Shown in pieces: positions 37,823-50,900 of a stretch of DNA of 64,000 bases. The position numbers and the translations under genes are program-made. Where the stretch lies: the NCBI RefSeq assembly GCF_051020975.1, contig NC_135040.1, forward strand, positions 7,061,501 to 7,125,500, read 5' to 3'. Origin of the DNA: Osmia lignaria lignaria. Taxonomy: Eukaryota; Arthropoda; Insecta; Hymenoptera; Megachilidae. How positions within the stretch are numbered: the stretch's first letter is position 1; each line of letters opens with the position of its first letter. The notes under the pieces are model-generated. The model was not told the DNA's origin. It made no database searches and saw only the letters and a list, made by a program, of their open reading frames with translations.

Positions 37823-38554
37823 ATGAGCAACGTGAAACCGACCACCTGTAAAGAAGCGATTCGAAGATGGGAAGAGGAGGAAGGAGAAGAAGCTTCCACC
37901 GCTAAAGAAGTTATCCTGAGCTTTCAGTGGCCCCCCATAGAGAAGATGGACAATGCCTTGACGACTTTAGTTAATTGCGAGAGGCTTTCCTTGTCGACCA
38001 ATATGATCGAGAAAATTGCAGGTGGATGTCTTCTTTCATCAATGTTATATTTTTAATTGCAATTTGGGAAGGGAAGAAATGATCAAATTTCGAATAAAAA
38101 TATTAAATTGATGTTCCTTTTTTATACAGGAATCGGCGCTTTGAAGAATTTAACGATACTCTCCGTGGGTCGCAATCTAATTAAAGGATTCTCCGGATTG
38201 GAAGCATTAGGTGATACCCTGCAGGAACTTTGGATTTCGTACAATCTCATTGAGAAAATGAAGGGGATCAATTCGATGAGGAATCTTCGCGTACTCTACA
38301 TGTCAAACAATTTAGTAAGGGAATGGAACGAATTCAACAGACTCCAAGAACTGGCTTATCTACAGAATCTACTCTTTGTTGGAAATCCATTGTACGAAAG
38401 TATGGAGGTGGAACAGTGGAGGTCAGAGGTGGCAAGGCGTTTACCATTCTTAGAAAAATTGGATGGTGAACCGATAATACGAACAGAGGAGAGTGTGATT
38501 TGTATTAATCAATCGCAGATGATTGACAGTCCTTCGCAGTCATTGTTTGAGTGA
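37823..38554 (+). CDS. Dnal1: Axonemal dynein light chain 1 (LC1, leucine-rich repeat), two exons
   Basis: LC1 binds the microtubule-binding region of an outer-arm axonemal dynein heavy chain and tunes ciliary or sperm-tail motility. Exons 37823-38021 and 38130-38554 (phase-1 junction, donor GCAG/GTGGAT, acceptor TTTATACAG) give 207 aa, slightly longer than human DNAL1 (190 aa). Residues 7-18 match the family N-terminus (TTCKEAIRRWEE). LRRs follow at about 52-65 (CERLSLSTNMIEKI), 73-87, 96-110 (LQELWISYNLIEKM) and 118-130 (LRVLYMSNNLV). The conserved cap contains FVGNPL and FLEKLDGEP. The extra length is a Ser/Gln-rich C-terminal tail. AATAAA lies at 38631-38636. In insects such genes are expected mainly in testis and chordotonal neurons; that is inference. 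Confidence 0.93.
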
Positions 38555-38630
38555 AACTTTTTAAACAAAATTTTACATATTTCTTGTTACACACCCTTTT
38601 GCTGATGTTTGATAACAAAAGAGATCAACT

Positions 38631-38636
38631 AATAAA
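38631..38636 (+). terminator. Probable DNAL1 polyadenylation signal
   Basis: Canonical AATAAA 77 bases after the DNAL1 stop codon, followed by AT-rich sequence. Confidence 0.55.
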
Positions 38637-40897
38637 TCCAAAACGAAAAGAACGAATAGCCATGAAAAGAGGGTAGATTTTTCGTACATTTATATTAATT
38701 TATTCGTCTTACGATACAAGACAAATCGTACATACGTTTCTGGTGATTGTAAAAGGTTGAAAAAAGCAAATAGAGTTCGATTGGATTCGATGCACGAGAT
38801 ATACCGAGGATCGGATAGACGACATTTCAAGAGATCATCGTTTCCTTCTCTTCTCTTCATTTTCATTTATAGATTCACTTTCACGTTGTTAGATTTCTTT
38901 TTTCTTTTTTTTTTTTGAACATAATTTTCATTTTTCAAAGGCGAGTGAAATACAAAGATGGGTTTGTCGATTATCGCGAAATTCTTTCACTTTACATTCC
39001 CTTCAATGTGTATAGATGTGTATATGTGTGTGTGTATTTGTAGACGCAAATGAGACGCGTGTGAATACCGGGTGCAATAGAAAAATTGACAAGTGTGCGT
39101 TTATGTAATTCAGCATTAGATTTCGTTCCTCACTTTGGTCGCCAATTTTCATCATCATCGATCGCTTCTCTTCTTATAATTCTTCCATACGAGTTAATAA
39201 TTTCAAGATTAGAGATGGGATCGAGATTTAAATCAATTGCCAAAACGAATTGCAGCTGGTGGAATTTGAAAATTACTCATAAGAGGTGGTATTTTATTTA
39301 GGGGTAGGAAAATATATCTTCACGAATTGATAGAATTCATATACTGAAGAATCAGAAGCTAAAGATATCACCTAAAGAAACATGGAGCTTCTTAGAATAT
39401 TTCTCAATCTAGATAAAAATTTAATCCAATTCCTAGTTTAAAAAAATTCAGTGAAATCGAATTTTCTTGGAGTACACTTAAATCCCATCTCTGTTCAAGA
39501 TCCACATCAAAGAAACCAACACACACAATCTCTTCGGATAATTTTTGAAACTTTTCAACGCTTTCTTAGCTACTCGTCCACTTTCTTGAAATTGATTCGA
39601 TCGCTACGTGTCGAGTGATCGTATTAAAACTCTAGAACGATTCAGATTGTACGAGCAAGAAATAAAACACACCGAATCCCTGTGACAAGAACACGAGGGG
39701 ATACTTTCATCATTTACCTTTACATTATTAAATTACATCGTTTAATTAATTATCTTTCTCTGACGTGTCTTTACGTACAGATTAGATCATTCGTTCGTCT
39801 ATGAACTCATTTTTCATATCCTTATTATATTTCATTTCTTTTCTATGTCCTTTCGATGGATTTCCTTAGTTTTCTTTTTTGTAAAGGTCGATTGAAATCC
39901 GTCGTGCAGAATAAGAAGAAAGTATCGTTGTTATATGGTCAGAGAATTGGGGAACAGTTTGTTGGAAAGATAGAAATAGATTTTAGCCAATGACGAGTAA
40001 GAAAAATATCGTATATCGACTCTCTGGAATTGATCTGTAGTCGTCGAAGCAATGCGAATCGGTGATCAATTTTTTACGTACAGATTGCATCGCGATGCGT
40101 AACGTAAACCGGTAATTTGGAAGAAAAAATAAATCTACTAAATAAATGTTCATATTTTATATAATCCTTTTAATAGAATAAAAGGAGCGATTTTAAAAGG
40201 ACGTATCGAGTTTGAAAGATCTTCGTGCTCCTTTTTTGAAAAACATTTTCCAGGCCGTTTAGCATTGCTCCGAGTTTCGACGGTCTCGACGACAGTTTTT
40301 GTTTTTTAAACATTTATCTTTAAATACATCACGCTGACAGATTTAAACCTTTTTTTTACTGCTCTCCTCGCGACTTTTCCTTTCCACACAAAAATAGTTT
40401 TGAATATATAGTGGTTCGCATTAATATTCATACATCATGATATTTAATTAAACCTTATCAGAACCAGAAGAGCTAACAGTATTTCCTTTAAAATTTGTAT
40501 CTTCATTAATTAAAAAAATGTTTTAATATAATTGTAAATAGATAATAATTACTTAATTATCTTGATGTTTGAATATAATTGCAAGCCAGTGTATGCTCAT
40601 TTTTTACCTCAGTTATATCCTTTCTGATTCTGTATTGTTTAATAATTATTCCCTCTTGTTCTGACTTTTCTTAGTTAATTTCTTTAGTTACCAACACCGA
40701 TTATATTCAACACGATTTACACTGAGAAAGGTGGCGAATTTCAGGACAAACAGGGAACAGAGTCGACGAGCTATCCGCGGATAAATCTCTTAACTTCCTT
40801 TTTTTCCATTGATCGATAAATAGAGTCAATACGATATTAATGTATCACGAACAAAACTGATTTGTTTCCGCGGTGCTCTATTAGCCATGGACCCGTT
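38637..40897. other. Tail-to-tail intergenic region between DNAL1 and the BAIAP3-like gene
   Basis: About 2.3 kb between two convergent genes. It includes the 3' UTR of the minus-strand gene and a short TG microsatellite at about 39008-39036. No canonical AATAAA for the minus-strand gene stands out close to its stop. No coding exon seen. Confidence 0.5.
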
Positions 40898-41916
40898 TTA
40901 CGTCGATGCGAATCGTTGTTTCTGCTTCTTAACGAAGTCGAGGGCCACTTTGTCACCGACTCTCGTCTCCAGAATTTGAAGAATCGGGTGACCTGAAAAT
41001 AAAAATAAAATATCATCTCAGATAAATACACAATAAAAAAAAAAAAGTTTCTTCTTCAATTAAACCCAAATAGTTTCAGGAAACTTGCATTATCGTCTAA
41101 CTAGATTCTCTGAAAATCCAATTACTGACCACCGTTTCACTGTCAGAAAAAATCGCATTAACGCTTAACAAAGTTCCCTGTAGATTTAATTATCCTCCCT
41201 TCACGGAGAAAATTCTTTTACCGTTAACCGTATACATTATTCAAATCATTTTACGCTCCATAAAGATCCCTGCTTCCTTGGTTAACGAGGGTTCATTCTA
41301 TTCGCTTACTTCGATTCTTTTGCTGCATAAGAGGCAGCTCGGTGTGTTTGAGGCCATGGAAATTGTCTATGCTCGCATTCGTGTCGGCCACACCTGGTAT
41401 GGTGCTTAGCCCTAAGAATGCTTCGCCAGCGAAGTCATCAGCCGTGAGGACATCACGGTCCATCACCGTGAACAGTACCATAGCGTCTGGACTCCGGCAT
41501 TGCTCGACACTTACTGAGCTATTAACAAAATTTCATAATATTTGAGGAGAAATTTTCTTTTATTTTTTTTTATTTTTGAACGCGTCTCCAAGATGTTTCA
41601 GAAATTTGTTAATTGTAAAATATTTCGCGAGGTAATTAACAAAAATGAGATATCATAGAAATAGAACTAACAATTCGAAACACTCGTCGAACATGGGGTT
41701 CAGAGTCTTTTTCTTCACGTTGGTCCTCTGCTCGGCACAATGCTCGAACACTCTTCGTGGTAGCAATTCGATGATGACGAATGGATCACTGAAACCATTC
41801 GGATCTAATGGTATCACATCTCTGGCGTTTATAACTTCAACACAGAGGGAATCGTGATTTAGATACGCTCTCACTGTTAGAACACCGTACTCGGAAGCCA
41901 CGGTGTTCAATTGGTC
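40898..41916 (-). CDS. Baiap3: BAIAP3-like block 3: C2B and C-terminus (exons 22-24 of those seen)
   Basis: Exons: 41672-41916, 41310-41518, 40898-40992. C2B spans about residues 1012-1150: VRAYLNHDSLCVEVINARDV, DPNGFSDPFVIIELLP, KKKTLNPMFDECFEF and VMDRDVLTADDFAGEAFLGL. The Ca2+-coordinating positions (DPNGFSD and the MDRDVL/ADD loop) are acidic, so C2B also looks Ca2+-competent. The last exon adds HPILQILETRVGDKVALDF and a basic tail ending RFAST. Junctions: phase 2 (GAATT/GTTAGT to C) and phase 1 (CGAA/GTAAGC to GT). Confidence 0.92.
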
Positions 41917-44900
41917 CTACAAAGAAAAGTAACGTAACTAAACTGCTAATTAACAATCCATAAAAGAGAAATAGATTCCCAATGAAGACCTGAAGTCGTT
42001 GTCGATAAAATCGATCAATCAAGAACGTCGTGTCCATTTTATGGTACTGTAGTCGTTCTTCGACGTTCAAAAAGCTCTGACAATGAAGCGCATCGTATGG
42101 TAAACCCTTCTCGTCCGCGTGGAAGAATTTGATCAACAGATCCAGTGCCTCGTGGAGTCTTTCGTAAAACATCGCTGGTTTGTCCTGAAATGAAATTGCA
42201 GACGGAAATAATAAAGGAGTTACATAAATAATTATCTCATCCTACTTACACCTGCGTTCCCATCCATCTGATTACTAAGTTCTACAAGCACCACCTCCCA
42301 GATGTCCTGAAGGACTCGATTGAAATTCACCACAAGGAGAGCGGAGTTTAACGCTACCAAATGAACATCTAAATATTCCAACAAAGGTGCGATTGCCTCA
42401 GAAGTGGGTAAACTGTCCGGTGACCAAGCCAGATGGAACATCGCCTTCTTCAAAGGTGGTCTCATCTGTAAGTCAAATGAACAACGCCAATTGAAGATAC
42501 TGAATTATTCATTCGATTAAATATTTGTATCGAACAGTACTGGCCTTCGTGCCGATTCTTGAAACGATCTGATTAATGAACAGCAACATTTGTCCCGGTG
42601 TCTGTTCAAGTGGCGTTGTCAAAGCAGTCCTCCACTGCATCCGAGCTGATTCGCCGGCTTGACACTCCAAAGCTGTCAAAAGCTTCTCGACGTGCAGTTC
42701 CTCCCCTAAATCCAGAAGCCATCTCCGGACGTATTCGAGTCCATTGATTGCCACGCACATCTGTGGAATTATCCAACACCATAATGTCGCTAACGAAACG
42801 AGACTAAAGATTTAATTATTCAGAAACTATTTAGAGCACTTTTCTAATTCTATCGTTATCTAATTCTATTAATTTCGCTAAGCAGGGAGTAGCTTTCAAG
42901 CGAATTTAAAAAATAAAATTGCGGTTTGCTTTTGCAGTAAAATGTGTTCTCGATTTCGCTACAACTATTTTGCAAAAGCAGTGTTGTGTGAACTAAATGC
43001 GAAGCGGTCTCTACCTGAGCGATTACCTCGTCTGTTGTCTTATAAGGCGTTTGCTCCTCGTAATATCCACTGTCAGCTAGTTTCTGGTGTGTAATTTCTG
43101 CATAGTAAGCTGCTGAACTGCATATTGCCTGTAAACACAGTGAATTCACAGGCAATTGTAAATTAAATGCATATCTATCACTTACATCGACCACTTTCAG
43201 GACCAAGTTGTAAGATCCAGGTAAATCAGGCCAGGCTAGCTTTTTCCAAAATTCTTTGATCTGCAAGCGATATATCCAGTGTTAAAATAGGCGATTCTAA
43301 TAATCAATCGTCAGTTAATATCATCAGTCGTATGACACTGTCTATGTATTACCTGATAGAAGCAGGCTGTAACATCAATAGCAGACGTACAATGCTTCAC
43401 TATGTATTCACCGGTGCATATTCGATCCAGTTCAGCCGATTTCCTTACACGTTGGATAGCTTTTAGTTTAGCAAGATCCAACCATTTGTCGACAGCTGGT
43501 CGGAACCACTCGTAATACTTGCAAATCGCCAAAGTTTTATGATCTGACTGCGGCAGGTTTTCCTTCATACTAAAAAATATTGTGTTCCTTATTGTCTTAT
43601 TACCAAACTTTCATAATATAAGGTACTTGCTCTCTTCCTTATTAAATAGAAAGAGTTTTGAACAATTTCTCTTAATGATCCTTACAATATAAAGTCTTGC
43701 AGAGCCAAATACAACTCGAACATCGGAGTTCCTATCTCCGCTCCCGGGGGTAGCACGTACTCGTCGTCTCCGTTCTGACCATGAAGCTGAAGACAAGCTG
43801 TTGTGACTCTTGCTCCCAGCTCGTTTTGCATCTATGAAAGGCATTTCTTCGGATCAAATATTGATCTACGTTACCACACCTTAAATAAGTTTTTCCCTAT
43901 TTCCACCACTTTTTATGAATCAGTATTGAAATAAATTATTAAGAAATTATTATGGTTTCTCTTTGACACATCTAAAAATTTGCAAATCTCTTGCTTTGCC
44001 ATGGAAACTTGCACAAAAGTGGTGGAGATCCTACAGAAAGAAAGATTAATCGGGGAGGGACGTTTAAATTGGCGGTGTACGAGAAGCACACTGCTGTATA
44101 ACAAAAAAAAAAAAATAGAAATCGATGTAGCTTGATATCTTGTGACGTCCCTGAACGACATATTGAGCTGGAAGTAAATCGAGCTTGTCCCTTTGCACAT
44201 CCCCGAATTCTATTGGAAAATCAGCAAAGGGTGCCTTTGAATAGACAGTACTCAGCCCTCCGAGGTTTCTATCGTTTTGTCCGACACGAAAGATGAAAAG
44301 GGGGATTAAATAAAACTGTCGACTCGTATGATCCTTGTGAAAGGTGTCCGTATCTATTTTGAAAACTTCCAAAGAATGTTTCGTTCGAAATGAAACCTTT
44401 GTTATACTGACTTCTCTTCCTTCTTTAATAAATTCAGTATAAAAAGAGCACTTGGGATATATTGCATTATGAAAGACATCCCTTTGTTTCTCTATAAAAT
44501 TGCAATGAACATTCAATAAAACCACAAACACTATTAGCTATAATTTAATAATCAAGAACCATGAAAGCTTTCCATTCGTCAATTTAATTTTCTACCGAGG
44601 AACTTCGTTACTTTTACCTCCCATCATTACTGGGAAACTTCGATTTCAGCTTATGTCTTTATCTCCTAACTCACGTAGACAAGACTTAAAGTTAATCCGT
44701 AAAAATTGCCAGGACACAGGAGATCAAGCTTAACAAAGAACTTTCGGAGACCCTGATCCTACGTTTTTATCAGAGACTAATGCAGCAGCAACTAGTGTAC
44801 ATGCAATGGGTTTTAATGTATCTCTCTCTCTCTCGGTGCAGTGTTCACTAAATCGCATGCTAATCGTGTGATGTGTTGAAAACGTTCTACGAAAGGCGTG

Positions 44901-47900
44901 CACCGGCTGGAAATAAAGAGCTGCCAAGTGTGGAAGCAACATAGTATTTTAAATCTTTGAGTATTCAGCGTTTCAGGGAACATTGCGTATTTCCAAAAAA
45001 AAATTGCACCATTTAAAGGGTTCGATTAAGGTGTTTAAAATAAAACGAAAAAATGATCATTCGCATCATTACCAATAATGGAAATATTGATTTTCATTCA
45101 TAATTGCAGTTCATTTTGAACGATCAAGCACTATCGACAAAACTACGCTACACATAATACATACGTTTCACTAAATGTACTCTAAGCAATCGTGTGCTGT
45201 CGAGATAAAATTTCGTACGTTTCCATCGGGTTTAAATATCCCCTACGATTTTTTCAGGAAGTTCTAAATTTCGCTAATTTCAAAATCCACAGGAACCAGT
45301 ATTTACAAGTAATCGTTAGTGTGGAAGAAATTTCAAGTAACTACCAGCTAATCGACTATCCCTCGTTTCATTTGCGTTTATTACAAAATGAAGATTTATT
45401 CATTTTCTTTTTTTTCTTCAAATCAGATTTAAGAATTTTTACATATAATTTGCTCGTCCAAAATGTGTATACGTAAATGAAAGCAGGGCGTCTCGATACG
45501 ACAATTCAGTATCACATAGACAAGAAGATCGAAGAAGAAAGATAGAGAAAATAAAGAGGGTTTAATATTTCGTTGTGGCGATGAAAAAGTACCTCGGATG
45601 TGTTCTCCATGTGTTTCACCACGTGTTCCGCCAGCTATGGACAAACATCTCGTGTACAGTAAGATCGCGATGACCTGACGCACATTTAAACTCGCCTTCA
45701 ACATCGTCCGTTCTTCCTTCAACCTGGCCTTCAGGTCACTGCGATTTGTTTATTTATAGGGTGTCCCTTCTCAATTTTATTATGGAACAATGAAGTCTTA
45801 ATTTTAATTATCACACGAAGTGTTAATTGGAACACCCTATACATAAAGAGTAATATGTTTTGCAGTTCTTTCGATGCAACGACGTCGACCGAATTCGCAA
45901 ATGACTAAAGAAACTAATTACGGAGATGAATTCAGAATCATCATTAATAATTATTAAATATATTTTCCAGATATGATTTTTGTATTCTCGATTGTACGCT
46001 GATGGGGTAATTTTTATTAAACGTTTATGAATTCGTAACGTTTCCTTAATTAAGTAGTAAAGTGGAGAAAAAAACACGATCGACGTCTTCAATAAAGCGT
46101 AAAGCCAAACATAGCACATCCAGCTTCGCGAAACAGTGAATAAAATATAGTTGTGTCGTATGATTGTGTGCTTTGATTTTGCATCATCGCGGACTATCAA
46201 GTGAATATTTTCATAATATCTCCCGTATGTATTTCGATTGTTAGGACGGTGAAATTTTCGCGTCGTTTGCTTACCAGTTTGTCCAATTGTTTATACACTG
46301 CCGAGAAATATGGCACGCCGTTCGTGCTGTAACAGAATGTGACATGCCATTATTAAAAATTATAAAATAATAGTATTGAATTCTCCGGAATTTTACAAGA
46401 GTGCCTATAGTCACTCGGTGATGATGTTGAAAAAATTACTGAAAAGTATGCTATTTTATTTCAGACATGAAATTTTGATGCTAAAGCGTTTACCTTTCGA
46501 AAAGGCTATTATAGTAAGTGAGTCCCTGTTCCAAGTCTACGAGTAATGCAGTTACTAAGTTCGTAAAGTCTTGCAAGACTTTATCTGCATCCTGATCGGG
46601 TTCCTTATCGTAACACATTGTCTGCTGCCTCGTATCTTCGTACCTGAAGGGAACACAAATTGTGTATTAAAAGTTTCTTTGAGCTCTACGAGGAGAAGAG
46701 CGAAAGCATCGAATAAATTGCTGACCATTCAAGAGTTCCTTTTCTCAGGGCAGTTATAATTTCTCCACGAATTTCCTTGTTGAACGGGCAACAGGTTCGG
46801 AAAGCTTTCATGTTTGACAGTAATCCTAAACATCTGTAAAAAAAATAAATAAACGTTTCTTTAACAAATAAACTTGAAGATCTTAAATCAAAAGGCACTG
46901 TTAAAAAGAATAATGGAAGATCAATATCCAAGGTTCAAAGTCTTTTTTGATAAAAAGCACTCACTTAAGTAGATAATCCAGTTTGGAAATGGATGATCGA
47001 TGCAGCGGTGGGAAGAGTACTCGATGCTGTCGAACTTTCTTCAACGTAACTTCAAGAAATTCATTAAAAGAATCGGCAAGACATTGCTCCTCGTCTCGAG
47101 ATAGGGTGTCCGTGTGCCAAAGGTTGTCTAGTTCCTAAAGATTCATTATTTCCCCATGGGTCAGACAAATTCGAGAGGAGCAATTATTTTTAACGAATAT
47201 CAAAAGGCAAACCTGAAGAAGGCGATGAAGGATCCTTGGATCGCAAGTCGGTTGCCTGGATGTTGCTACCCATTTAACTAATGCTTGTTGCAGTTCCGTG
47301 ACATCACCTTGGACGGCGTGTTGATGAAGAATCGTTAGTGCCGTTTGTGGCAATTCTCCTGTGAAATCTTCCTAAATGACAGAAAGAAAAACCTGTTATT
47401 ACAAAATCCTTTATTCAACCCCTTGAGAATTCTCTACGTTACACGAGTCACGATTTTTAAAAGCATTTTCTTCAGTAATAACTCATACCCCTTGTTTATT
47501 CATTTCATGATTGAGAAAGACCGTGTAAAGTCTTTTCTGCTGTCTCAGTTCACCCCAGTTGTCTTCTTCCGACGTTCCCCTGTCTTCTCTCGTTGACAGC
47601 CGTAGCTTTAATCTAATTCTACCCTGAATAGTGCTTCGTTGCGTTCTGGCCTCTAGTTTGTACCATCGATCAAGACCGGTGCTAGGAATATCCTGAAAGG
47701 AAAGATCCTTCATCATGCTTCGAGACCGAAGAAGATTGTATAATTTTGAAAGCCGGAACAACCGTTGTATCGGGTGGAATACCTGAAGAGGAATATTCAC
47801 GCAACCAAGAAAATCATCCTGACCCCCGGATCTCGCGCTCTGAGCGATCTGCTTGAAGAAACGTCCGAGTCCTTTGACCCCGCGGACTTCGTTCAGCTTG

Positions 47901-50900
47901 CTAACCGCGTCAAACACCGAGGACTCGTCGTCGTGGTCCCTGAAACTATGTCTGTCAGAACAACGCAAACACTTCCGAGCGGAAAATACACGTATGTGAA
48001 AACGGAATAAAAGTGTGAGGAAAACCTGAACACATTTTTCTATCTAAATAACAACTTCTGTTAATAATTACTGCTATAACAGTTCCCAGTGACTGGCGCT
48101 TCAAACTACGGATAGTGTTAGTATCATGTTAATAATGTAAGCTTTACATATCATTTTTTCATTACTCTACTTGACACACATATATGAGAAGCGTATCAAA
48201 CGACACCACTCACCATATGTCCAGGTGTAGAATGTCCGTGTTGATGTCGTCGATGTCGCTGAAAGGTAGAAATAGAGAAACGTTACGAACGGATAACGTC
48301 GGTTTCATTTAATTCTCGCCTAACGCGTTTCCGATTGCGTGTCAACCAGAATGGGAAAACTAGTTCCACGGGAACACTTGTGGCTGCTTACAAACGAAAC
48401 TTCTCGTTCCATCGTGGGCTGAGCGTGTGCGGCTTCACGCTGGTCGCGCGTATAAACTTCGCCGGCACCGCACCGCTTAAGGATTCTCGATGCTCGCGTC
48501 TGCTCGTGTGCTCTTTCCGCTTGAACGACAATCTGAAACTGATTTCCACCAACTACGATAACAAGTTTCTATTACCTTCTCTTATTAAACTTTACAATAC
48601 CGTTCGAACGTTACGTCACTTTTTATTTCGTTCAAAAATTTATTTAAAAATTTTCCTCACAGTTTCTCCATACGTTTTTTAACCATCTCCTCCATATTAG
48701 GCATCGCAGGTTTTTTCTTTTTTTTCAATGACAGTGGGAAAGAAAAAAATAAACTGGCAATTGGCAACGCGTGGTCGAATCTGGTTTGCCAGCGTTCGCG
48801 AGCAAATTACCCGGCTCGCAGCCTCCGTGCCGAAGAAAACAATGGTCAAGGGAGATAGAAACGTTCAACAAGCGACTCTCAATGCACCGCGGCCTTATTC
48901 TGCCGCGAACCGTCGCGTCGCGGACAGAACTTGTCGCATCCGGCAAGTGCTCATTGTTATCGGCAAGCATTGTGAAAATGTCATGGAAACTGGTGTCTAG
49001 AGAACGCGACTCGGCTGCCAAGGGAACCTCCAGCTTCTTCGAAGGATCGATCGATCAAGCGGTAGGAGGATTAATCAAGAGATGAATAAAATAATCATTT
49101 TTATCGTACACTATCGACTTACCTATGATGCTTCCGTAGTTTCTCATGATGGGAATTTTCCGTTTCAGCCCCGTCAGAAAGAGCACGTGTTGCCTGCCTG
49201 GGCGATGCAGGGGGTGTATGGGGTGAATGGGCTGTTAAATTCGTCTGTGGACTCAATGGTGCACCTGTGTTGCCCGGTTGAATTCCCAGCATACAGTAAG
49301 GATCGCTGAATCCTGAAGGAAATGTACATAATTTCATTGAAATAAATTCTTCTACCTTCCCAGTTTATATTTCTTGCATCTGTGGAAGCGTTTTGGATTC
49401 GTAATAAAAATTTTAGGAACAGATTTATCGAATGTTTTATTATTGCAATTTTTGTATCAATTTTTTTCCTTTAATTTAACTCATTGAAATCTGTTTGAAA
49501 TAAATTCTTCTACCCTCCCAGTTTATATTTCTCACATCCGTGGAAGCGTTTTGAATTTATAATAAAAATTATAGGAATAGAATTATCGAATGTTTTATTA
49601 TTGCAATTTTTTCATCAATTTTTCTCCTTTAATTTAATTCCTGAATTAAAAATTTCAACTGCAGTCACTTTTAAAAATATTTCCACGCAATTTAACCTCA
49701 GTTGGAATGAATAAATAAAAACGAGAGGGAAACTTCCTGCACCAAATGGACCATAAAACATGCATCGTGATGCTGATACGCGATGCATCGGCCAGGATCG
49801 ATCATTTACCATCACCGAGACAGGTTAAACGCAAAACCATCTTCGCAATTATTTAGTCCGGAGCGCTGAAAAGTGCCTGAGATATTGAAACGAAGAAGAT
49901 GCATCGCTTTTCATCGTGCTCGTATTGAAATTTATGGCACAGGTCACTTTAGTTAGATCATACGGTTCGATAGAAAATTTATGCTTCTTTCAAACGACTC
50001 GTTAAAAGTATACCGACGTTCCATGAAACGGCATAATCAAAAAGGAGATACACTATCTGAAAGAATCCTCACCATTTGCATCTTTGGCCTCGAGTCCTTC
50101 CGCCTCGACGACCACCACATTTAGCACAACGATGGGAGGCTGAAAATTTACGGATAAATTTATTTGTGATATAAAATCGTAGTTAGAAAATAAAGGAAAG
50201 GGTCCAGCAATCGAGTATATTCTTATTGAAAAGGGAAGAATAATTGCTGCAATATAGTTCCTAATTAATTTGCCTCAACGACTTCATTTTCATCCTCGAC
50301 TTCGGTGCTCTGCTTTCGCTTCGCCAATCAAGAATGAAATCGCTTAGAGCTTCAATCTTTGTTTGTCCAATAAAGCTAAATGAAACTTTATACAATGGTT
50401 TTTGTAACAACACTGTTTACATTTTCAATTGAAACTACATTTAATGTTATAAGATGTCTTTTGTTAAAAGATGAATAGTCGATGTTAAATTCAACAATCT
50501 TCTTTGTTATCTTCTGGGAAATTTTAATCTTGAAAATAATCTAGTTATCAAACAATGAAGTAGATATACAAATAAGCAATTACACCTTGCAAAGGTCAAG
50601 TTACAGGGAGGAGGATATTAAATTACGACAAAAAGGATTTGTATCCTTGGACAATAGATCAAAAGGACAAAATGAACCTTCGACCAAAGAAAATCACAAG
50701 AGCATTACATACAATAGAAAGGTAAGAAGTACCTTCTCCTCGGATGCAATATTCAAATATCGTCGATGTTGATCCTGTGGAACTTCAAAAGCCTCTTGTG
50801 CATATCTGTAAAGATCCTCTTTGTAGTGGGCGTATTGTCCTGTACTGGCTCCCACCGTGTTGGCAATCGTGTAAAGGACTTCTATGTACAATTGCTCCAA

